From an uncultured Flavobacteriaceae bacterium (GTDB lineage Bacteria > Bacteroidota > Bacteroidia > Flavobacteriales > Flavobacteriaceae), in assembly GCA_947311745.1 (NCBI GenBank), contig CAMZLT010000054.1:1-14077 (forward strand): a stretch of DNA of 14,077 bases, read 5' to 3'. The notes beneath the pieces are model-generated. The model worked only from the letters and a program-made list of their open reading frames with translations, was not told the DNA's origin and did not search any database. Below, one piece after another: positions 7,776-14,077 of the stretch (positions within the stretch are counted from its first letter, which is position 1; each line of letters begins with the position of its first letter). The translations under genes and the position numbers were made by a program.

Positions 7776-7810
7776 TTTAGTATAATTTAAAGTACTTGTT
7801 GCGATATATT

Positions 7811-10789
7811 TTAGTTTTCCATGGAATCGCAAGTGTATAATTTATTTTTTTTAATTTTCGGAGCTTGTGTTTTTACACCTTTATTCTTTTCAATTAACAT
7901 CTTATTAATTAAATCATTTCGCTCTTTTTTAATGGCTTGTTGTTGTGTAGCATTTCGGTTTTTATCAAAGTATATTTTTCCTTCGATAATTGTTTTTTCC
8001 GCTTTAGCGTAAATAGATAAAGGATTAGCACTCCAAAGTACTACATCTGCATCTTTACCAACTTTAATACTACCAACACGATTATCTACATGTAATAATT
8101 TTGCAGGGTTTAAGGTTACCATTTTCCATGCTTCCTCTTGGGAAATCCCACCATATTTTACTGTTTTTGCAGCCTCTTGATTTAGTCGTCTAGACATTTC
8201 GGCATCATCGGAATTTATGGCAACCGTAATTCCTTGGTTGTGCAAAATCGCAGCATTATATGGTATCGCATCGTTTACTTCGTATTTGTAAGCCCACCAA
8301 TCGGAAAATGTAGAAGCTCCTACGCCGTGTTTTTTCATTTTATCGGCAACTTTATAGCCTTCTAAAATATGTGTAAAAGTATTAACTTTAAAGTTAAATT
8401 TTTCGGCAACACGCATTAACATAGTAATTTCAGATTGAATATACGAGTGGCAAGTAATAAAGCGTTTTTTATTAAGAATTTCGGCAAGTACTTCTAATTC
8501 TTGGTCGTAACGTACTTTTTCGCCTCTTTTTTTCTCAGCATCGTATTCTTTAGCTCTTGTAAAATTATCCATATAAACTTGTTCTACTCCCATCCTTGTT
8601 TGTGGAAATCTACCAGAATTAAACGGCGTTCTACTGTGCTTTACATTTTCTCCTAAAGCAAACTTTATAAATTTATGGTTTTTTATTTGCATAGCATCGG
8701 CATTTTCTCCCCATTTTAACTTAATTAAAGCAGCTCGTCCTCCGATAGGATTTGCCGAACCGTGTAGTAATTGCGAAATGGTAACTCCTCCTGCTAAATT
8801 TCGATAAATATTAATATCGTTTGGTCTAACTACATCTTGGATGGTTACTTCTGCCGAATTATTTTGTCCTCCTTCGTTAACACCACCACTAATTGCAATA
8901 TGCGAATGTTCGTCAATAATTCCTGATGTTAAATGTTTTCCTGTGCCATCAATTACTAAATAATCGTCGTTTACAGTATAATTTGTATTGGTAATTTTAT
9001 AAATTTTACCATTTTTAATTACCACATTTTTATTTTTTAAAATACCATCTTTTTCATTTGTCCAAACCGTTACATTTTTAATTAAAATGTTTTGTTGTTT
9101 TGGTTTTTGTAAAAAGCCATAAGCAATATTAGGATAAGTAACAGGATGAATAGTTTTTGCCTTTTTTACTTTTTCAGTATTTGTTTTTACCGTCTTTTTT
9201 TCGTCTTTTTTGGTTTTTTTAACAGCAATAAAAGTAGTTTCCTCTCCGTTTTCTAAAACTGCTTTACCCGAAAATTGATTTGCGTTTTCAACTTTAGCAG
9301 TTAAACGAATAAATTGTTGTTTGGTAGAGTCCAAAGGATTAAATAAAATAGTTAACCAATTATTTTTATAAGAGGATTTAGATTTTAATTCTAAAGAATC
9401 TAACGTTATTTTTGCTTTAATTTTGGAAGGTTTTCCTTTTAAAGATAATACGTATTTTTTAGCATTTAAATTTACAGTATAATCACCAGAAATTGCAATT
9501 AAGGTTCTATCTTGAATAACATTTTTATTTCCTTGTGTCCAATTTTCGTACAATACCATTTCTTTATCAAAAATCGGTTTAGAAGTGATTAAAAAATTTG
9601 CTAACATGCCACTTTTAAGCGAACCTATTTCGTTTTCTTTATGCAAATATTTAGCAGGAATTGTGGTTAAACTAGCTAGAGCAGTTGTTTCGTTTAAACC
9701 ATATGCAATGGTTTTTAATATGTTTTTTCTAAAATCGCTTTTCTTTTTTAAATCGGAAGTTGTCAGAGCAAATTCTATATCATTTTTAGCCATTATTGCA
9801 GGGTTGGCAGGAGCTTGGTTCCAAAAACGTAAATCGCTTAATGCTATTTTATCTGCATAATAAGGATTGGTTACATCGTATGGTTTTGGAAAATTTATCG
9901 GTAAAATAAATTTTTGATTGGTGTTTTTTATCTCGTCTATTCGTTCTAATTCGTTTCCACCACCTTTTATAATAAAATCTTGATGAATGGTTTTTGATAG
10001 TTTAGCAATTCTAAGAGAATTTAATTTATCATTTGCTTCGAAAATTGCAGGAAGGTTTTTATTTTTAATCTGTGCATTTATAGAAATATCGTTTACATTA
10101 TTTTGTGTTTGATACCAAGTAACATCGTTAAAAAATTGTCGTAATAAAGCTAGTTTTCCCATTAAAGAGGAAGGATAACTTTGTTTAGAAGTACGACTCT
10201 TAGAAAAAGCAAAGTGTTGCATTGCCTTTTGCGAAAGGATGCGTTTATTATTAGAAGCTTTTGCATTTAAACAAGTAAGTAAAGATGTTCCACGAGCAAT
10301 TCCGTCTTTAACGTGTGTATTGACAACACCAAACCCCAGTTTTAGTAATTCTTTATCGGATTTATTATCGTATTTAAAAAAATCTAAGGCATTGGTTTCT
10401 GGTCGTATGTGATCGTTCCAGTAGTAACCATCTCGATTAGAATCCCATTGGCGATTAAACCAATTAGAATGCTCTCTTTTAGGTTTTGTAATACCAAAAT
10501 CGCTATAAATATCGATAAAAGATGGGTAAATATACAAACCTTTTAAATCGATAATTTTAGTATTTTTAGGAATGTTTATTTTTTCACCAACCGAAACAAT
10601 TTTACTATCTTTAATTACTAAAGTGGCATTTTTATAAACTAAAGTTGGTGTTACATAAATTGTTGCATTGGTAAATGCAACATACGATTGTTTAGGTGTT
10701 TTAATGCCATCGTTTTTAGGAAAATATTCTTGTGAAAAAAGAAAAGAAACGCTAAAAAGAAGTAAAAAAACTAACGAATATTTTTTCAT
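7811..10789 (-). CDS. Exported double amidohydrolase: degenerate N-terminal module fused to an intact C-terminal module
   Basis: The start is placed at ATG 10789 (992 aa), because it opens the signal peptide MKKYSLVFLLLFSVSFLFSQ; an ATG at 10822 would add 11 residues before it. Module 1 (about 35-400) has YPSFID but Y-S-D (95-97) where HxH is expected, a TTSD near its end, and the signature IPAKYLHKENEIGSLKSG (377-394). A strand-rich bridge and a Lys-rich segment (about 523-550) follow. Module 2 (about 570-940) is complete: HSH (628-630), His781 (TCHSYIQSE), His807 (THILEGYK), Asp861 (NSDDAE) and NPAKLLHVDNRVGSIKVGKDADVVLW (894-919). It therefore probably carries a metal-dependent hydrolase activity in the periplasm, acting on an unknown C-N or similar bond. 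A Lys-rich tail ends the protein. It lies 85 nt after the ClC gene and 35 nt before the smaller paralogue. Confidence 0.88.
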   Translation of the reverse strand: MKKYSLVFLLLFSVSFLFSQEYFPKNDGIKTPKQSYVAFTNATIYVTPTLVYKNATLVIKDSKIVSVGEKINIPKNTKIIDLKGLYIYPSFIDIYSDFGITKPKREHSNWFNRQWDSNRDGYYWNDHIRPETNALDFFKYDNKSDKELLKLGFGVVNTHVKDGIARGTSLLTCLNAKASNNKRILSQKAMQHFAFSKSRTSKQSYPSSLMGKLALLRQFFNDVTWYQTQNNVNDISINAQIKNKNLPAIFEANDKLNSLRIAKLSKTIHQDFIIKGGGNELERIDEIKNTNQKFILPINFPKPYDVTNPYYADKIALSDLRFWNQAPANPAIMAKNDIEFALTTSDLKKKSDFRKNILKTIAYGLNETTALASLTTIPAKYLHKENEIGSLKSGMLANFLITSKPIFDKEMVLYENWTQGNKNVIQDRTLIAISGDYTVNLNAKKYVLSLKGKPSKIKAKITLDSLELKSKSSYKNNWLTILFNPLDSTKQQFIRLTAKVENANQFSGKAVLENGEETTFIAVKKTKKDEKKTVKTNTEKVKKAKTIHPVTYPNIAYGFLQKPKQQNILIKNVTVWTNEKDGILKNKNVVIKNGKIYKITNTNYTVNDDYLVIDGTGKHLTSGIIDEHSHIAISGGVNEGGQNNSAEVTIQDVVRPNDINIYRNLAGGVTISQLLHGSANPIGGRAALIKLKWGENADAMQIKNHKFIKFALGENVKHSRTPFNSGRFPQTRMGVEQVYMDNFTRAKEYDAEKKRGEKVRYDQELEVLAEILNKKRFITCHSYIQSEITMLMRVAEKFNFKVNTFTHILEGYKVADKMKKHGVGASTFSDWWAYKYEVNDAIPYNAAILHNQGITVAINSDDAEMSRRLNQEAAKTVKYGGISQEEAWKMVTLNPAKLLHVDNRVGSIKVGKDADVVLWSANPLSIYAKAEKTIIEGKIYFDKNRNATQQQAIKKERNDLINKMLIEKNKGVKTQAPKIKKNKLYTCDSMEN

Positions 10790-10805
10790 TATATTTGATT
10801 TTGCG

Positions 10806-10813
10806 TAAAGATA
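10806..10813 (-). promoter_or_regulatory. Putative -7 element for the amidohydrolase pair
   Basis: Read on the - strand, TATCTTTA matches TAnnTTTG except for the last base and ends 16 nt before the ATG at 10789. It lies in the only sizeable gap (85 nt) of the - strand gene series, where a separate promoter would be expected. No correctly spaced -33 TTG is seen, and no terminator hairpin is visible after the ClC stop. Read-through from the ClC gene is also possible. Confidence 0.35.
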
Positions 10814-10874
10814 CAAAACCAAATAAATAAAATAGTCTAAAATATAATTTTTAACTTACGGTATTATGTGTAAA

Positions 10875-12662
10875 CTAATTATTAGAGGTATCGATTAATT
10901 TTCTTCTATATGCTGTTAATAATTTGGATTTGGATATGAATCCAAAATATTTTCCGTTTTTAATAACGGGCAAATTCCAAGCACTAGAACCAGTAAATTT
11001 TTTCATGATTATTTGCATGGTATCGGTTTGGTAATCTATAATATCTGGTGTGCGATGCATGATATCGCGCACATGTATTTTTTTATACATTTTTTTATTA
11101 AACATAACATCCCGAATATCGTCTAACATAACGACACCTAAAAATTCTAAATCACTATTTACTACAGGATATAAATTTCTGCTAGATTTTGCAACTGCTT
11201 TTTTTAGCATTTTTCCTAATTTCATATTTGGTGTAATGGTAATAAAATTATGTTCAATAATCGAATCTACATCAATCATCATCATTGCATTTTTATCTTT
11301 ATCGTGTGTCATTAATTCGCCTTTCTGAGCTAATTCTGCAGCATAAATATTAAAAGGAATGTATTTTTTGGTAACTAAAAATGAAATTGATGAAACAATC
11401 ATTAAAGGTACAAAAAGTTCGTAACCACCTGTGATTTCAGCAATTAAAAACACAGCAGTAAGTGGTGCTTGTAAAATTCCAGCCATAAGTCCAGCCATAC
11501 CAACCATTGCAAAATTTATTTCGGAAAGATGATGGTTAGAAAATCCACTTTCGTTTATAATTTTTGCAAATACAAATCCAGAAATACTACCTGTAAAAAG
11601 TGTTGGAGCAAAAACACCTCCAATTCCTCCTGCACCAAAGGTAAAAGACATTGCTACAACTTTAAAAGTAACCAAGCCAACTAAAAATAAAATGGCTACC
11701 CAAATATCATCAGAAGATACATGAAAAAAATTTTGATTGGTAATTTCAGAAATATTTCCTTTTAAAATGTTGTTTATTGTTTCATAACCTTCTCCGAAAA
11801 GAGGAGGAACAAAAAACACAATAACACCTAATAAAAAACCTCCAAAAAGCAGTCGTTTGTATGAATTGGTTATTTTTTTAAAAAAACGATCAATTCCAAA
11901 ATACATCTTACTAAAATAAATAGAAGTAGTTGCAGAAGTAACACCTAATAAAATAAAGAATAAAACATCGTTTAATTTGAATTTATCGTCAATTCTAAAG
12001 TGTAATAAAACATCATCTCCTAAAAAAAAATACGAAGTTAAAACAGCTGTAACCGATGCTAATAATAACGGAATCATCGAAGCCATTGTTAATTCCAAAC
12101 TAAAAATTTCAACGGCAAAAACAATAGCAGCAATAGGTGCTTTAAAAATAGAAGACATAGCTGCTGCTGCTGCTGCACCAATTAATAAAGTTCTTTTAGT
12201 TTGGTTTAAATGCAATAAACGAGCAAAATTAGAACCTAATGCAGAGCCAGTTGCTACGGTTGGCCCTTCCAAACCTACCGAACCACCAAAACCAACCGTT
12301 ATTGGTGCTGTTAAAATGGAAGCCCACATTTGATGCGAAGGCATAATTCCTTTTAATTTTGAAATGGCATACAAAGTAGAAGGAATACCATGGCCAACTT
12401 TTTTTTTAATAATATAATTTCCAATGAGTAGTACTAAAAAAAGACCCATTATCGGGAAAATAAAATAAAAAGCTTGATGTATTTCTTTAATAAATTTCCC
12501 TTCTAATAAACCTTGAATAAGGTGTGTTAAATTTTTTAAAGTAACCGCCCCTAGTCCTGCTAAAAAGCCTACTATTGCACTTAAAATATAAATAAAATGC
12601 TCATTTGAAATGTGTTTATAACGCCATTTTAAAAATTTGGTAATTAGCTTTTTAGATTCCAT
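10875..12662 (-). CDS. ClC-family chloride channel/transporter with two C-terminal CBS domains
   Basis: This 595-aa membrane protein moves chloride or another anion across the inner membrane. The pore signature is complete: GHGIP (90-94), GLEGP (130-134, with gating Glu132), the Ala-rich IGAAAAAAMSSIFKAPIAA (161-179) and GGVFAP (348-353). Tyr440 in NIYAAEL fits the pore tyrosine. The residue matching the internal proton glutamate (Glu203 of E. coli ClC) is Ile185; only the preceding Glu184 is kept. Many membrane helices run from about 22 to 430. Two cytoplasmic CBS domains follow (about 463-525 and 528-588, the latter opening VRDIMHRTPD), which in other ClCs regulate gating through adenine nucleotides or dimer contacts. 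It begins 8 nt after the permease stop, so co-transcription is nearly certain. Channel versus exchanger cannot be settled from the sequence. Confidence 0.94.
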   Translation of the reverse strand: MESKKLITKFLKWRYKHISNEHFIYILSAIVGFLAGLGAVTLKNLTHLIQGLLEGKFIKEIHQAFYFIFPIMGLFLVLLIGNYIIKKKVGHGIPSTLYAISKLKGIMPSHQMWASILTAPITVGFGGSVGLEGPTVATGSALGSNFARLLHLNQTKRTLLIGAAAAAAMSSIFKAPIAAIVFAVEIFSLELTMASMIPLLLASVTAVLTSYFFLGDDVLLHFRIDDKFKLNDVLFFILLGVTSATTSIYFSKMYFGIDRFFKKITNSYKRLLFGGFLLGVIVFFVPPLFGEGYETINNILKGNISEITNQNFFHVSSDDIWVAILFLVGLVTFKVVAMSFTFGAGGIGGVFAPTLFTGSISGFVFAKIINESGFSNHHLSEINFAMVGMAGLMAGILQAPLTAVFLIAEITGGYELFVPLMIVSSISFLVTKKYIPFNIYAAELAQKGELMTHDKDKNAMMMIDVDSIIEHNFITITPNMKLGKMLKKAVAKSSRNLYPVVNSDLEFLGVVMLDDIRDVMFNKKMYKKIHVRDIMHRTPDIIDYQTDTMQIIMKKFTGSSAWNLPVIKNGKYFGFISKSKLLTAYRRKLIDTSNN

Positions 12663-12670
12663 TTTTTTAT

Positions 12671-14077
12671 TTACATTATCAAACGAACGCCACCAAGTTC
12701 TTCAATTTTATACGGAAAATGATCGCCAGGAGAACCAATAAACATAAAGTTTACAGGTACATTCCATTTTTTAGATAGCTTTTGAATTAATTTTGGACCA
12801 AAATCGCCTTCCATTTCTACAAAATCAATTTTAATTTCAGGATATTCTCTATCTAAAAACTGAATATCTCTTCCTAAATTTTTTGCAGGACTTTCGCCTT
12901 TTCGTAAAACGTGTACAATTTTAATTTTTTTAGTATGCTCGTTATTTTTAATGTACATCATTACTTTGTTAAGATTTGCTAAATTATCTCCTTTGGTAAA
13001 AAACACAAATTCTTGTGAAATAATAGTGTTAATTGTAGTAATAACATACTCATCTACACGTTTTATAAATTTTAAAACACCTCTAAGTAAAACAATACGG
13101 TTTAGCATAATAACGATAAAACCCATTGCAACTAAAAAGTATGGTAAAAACAACGATAAATTGCTAGGCAAAGTTTCTTTTGTAACCAAACCAGTAACTT
13201 TATCTACATGTTCAACTACTTTCGGAGGCATAATAATATTTCCCCAAAGAGCAACACCAACACCAATCATGGCAATAATTAATCCAAACCACGGAGCACG
13301 TTCTGGTCTTGGTAATTTTTTACGCTTCATTTTTAGTAATATATTACCAACAACAAATAATCCCATTACTGATAAAAAAGAAATGGTATAAACTCCTGCA
13401 AGTAATAATGTGTTCCCTTTGGTAATTATCAAAACCGAAATACTTAAAAATAAAAACATTAAAATTATTCTATACGATGTTCCTTTAGCATTTTTCTTTA
13501 ATAATCCTTGCGGAAGAATTCTATCTAAAGTCATCCTTTCTAGTAAACCAGACACTCCTACAAAAGAAGTTAAAACCGCTCCTGACAGTACCAAAACTGC
13601 ATCAATAATAACAATAAATTTTAACCAACCTCCAGCTGTAATATTAGCCATATCAGATAGTAAAGTGCTTTGGTTTGCTGCTACATCATTATAAATATCT
13701 TGAATTGGAAAAAGAGTAATAGCTAAAACAGCCATTAATGGATTAAAAATACTTACTACAATCCACATATTTTTTAATGTTTTTGGAAAAACTCCTTTTT
13801 CTTGTTCTTCTACAAAATTTGCGGAGGATTCAAAACCAGAAATCCCTAGCATTGAAGCTGCAAAACCTAAAAAGATGGCTCTAGTTAAATTTCCTCCTTG
13901 TGGTAAATATGTTTGATTTTGATTAAATAATTCCAAACCGTGGTTTGATAAATAATAAAAGACAGAAAATGTTAAAATTACTAAAGAAAATAAATGAAAA
14001 ATAAAAATTCCGATAGCTACTTTTGCGGATTCAGATATTCCGTTAATAACCAACATTGCAAAAATACTAAGTAATCC
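12671..14077 (-). CDS. APC-superfamily permease with soluble C-terminal domain (5' end outside window)
   Basis: 469 codons are visible and the reading frame stays open to the right edge. The ATG at 14056 is internal: the residues before it (GLLSIFA) continue the same hydrophobic helix, and the first transmembrane helices of an APC fold are missing. About eight membrane segments remain. The diagnostic GISGFESSANFVEEQEKG resembles helix 6 of amino-acid/polyamine/organocation transporters, with its FESxAxxxEE pattern. A loop with LLERMTLDRILPQGL follows the eighth-helix region. After the last helix (MGFIVIMLNRIVLLRGVL), about 120 residues form a soluble alpha/beta-looking domain from QEFVFFTKGDNLANLNKV through KIKIVHV to the final GGVRLIM. 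This recalls the cytoplasmic regulatory domains on some APC and cation-chloride carriers. The substrate could be an amino acid or an inorganic ion. The gene overlaps nothing and leads into ClC with 8 nt spacing. Confidence 0.88.
   Translation of the reverse strand, partial: GLLSIFAMLVINGISESAKVAIGIFIFHLFSLVILTFSVFYYLSNHGLELFNQNQTYLPQGGNLTRAIFLGFAASMLGISGFESSANFVEEQEKGVFPKTLKNMWIVVSIFNPLMAVLAITLFPIQDIYNDVAANQSTLLSDMANITAGGWLKFIVIIDAVLVLSGAVLTSFVGVSGLLERMTLDRILPQGLLKKNAKGTSYRIILMFLFLSISVLIITKGNTLLLAGVYTISFLSVMGLFVVGNILLKMKRKKLPRPERAPWFGLIIAMIGVGVALWGNIIMPPKVVEHVDKVTGLVTKETLPSNLSLFLPYFLVAMGFIVIMLNRIVLLRGVLKFIKRVDEYVITTINTIISQEFVFFTKGDNLANLNKVMMYIKNNEHTKKIKIVHVLRKGESPAKNLGRDIQFLDREYPEIKIDFVEMEGDFGPKLIQKLSKKWNVPVNFMFIGSPGDHFPYKIEELGGVRLIM

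Noticed and set aside
12160..12176. Short trinucleotide run (GCT/GCA repeats) that looks like a microsatellite.
   Set aside because: It encodes the alanine-rich helix (residues 163-168) expected at this point of ClC proteins; length change would stay in frame, and there is no sign of phase variation.
12951..13694. Two open frames of 94-146 codons on the + strand opposite the permease gene.
   Set aside because: They lie antisense to a well-supported gene, have no recognisable motifs, and are explained by the low stop frequency opposite AT-rich membrane-protein codons.
14036..14056. ATG at 14056 as the start of the permease.
   Set aside because: The frame is open to the window edge and the residues before the ATG continue the same membrane helix; several N-terminal helices of the family are missing, so the true start is outside the window.

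Overview
The window looks like chromosomal DNA of a Bacteroidota bacterium, most probably a marine or aquatic member of the Flavobacteriaceae. The reasons are very AT-rich DNA, A-rich leaders with no Shine-Dalgarno sequences, at least one promoter element matching the Bacteroidota consensus TAnnTTTG, a short (645 aa) GyrB, an LDH-like malate dehydrogenase, and several families typical of that phylum. No RNA gene, CRISPR array, insertion sequence, prophage or att site is visible. No intergenic gap exceeds 300 bases.

Layout. From 144 to 6473 everything reads on the + strand: a family-4-like glycosyltransferase (TTG start), gyrB, an outer-membrane beta-barrel-like protein resembling DUF6588, malate dehydrogenase (mdh), a DUF4230 membrane-anchored protein, and a MmcQ/YjbR-family protein. 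Strong intrinsic terminators follow gyrB (3287-3316) and mdh (5461-5497). They split this half into a gyrB unit, a barrel-mdh unit and a DUF4230-mmcQ unit. The strand switches at a tight 21-nt convergent junction, 6474-6494.

From 6495 to the right edge everything reads on the - strand. In transcription order it holds an APC-superfamily permease with a soluble C-terminal domain (its 5' end lies beyond the window), a ClC chloride channel/transporter with two CBS domains 8 nt downstream, and two exported amidohydrolase-family proteins. The first of these (992 aa) is a tandem of two amidohydrolase modules; the second (426 aa) is a single module. At the left edge, a possible - strand gene start (72-1) with a signal-anchor-like N-terminus runs out of the window beside a hairpin.

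How they fit. The left half is mostly housekeeping: DNA supercoiling, TCA cycle, envelope glycan synthesis. The right half is membrane transport plus periplasmic hydrolases. The APC-ClC pair is almost certainly co-transcribed. The amidohydrolase pair probably has its own promoter in the 85-nt gap after the ClC gene.

The most interesting feature is the amidohydrolase pair. It contains three recognisably homologous modules, of which only the C-terminal half of the large protein keeps the HxH metal motif (HSH). The equivalent positions read YSD and NST in the other two. I found no clear evidence of an undescribed multi-gene system; this is largely an ordinary core region with a few points worth checking.
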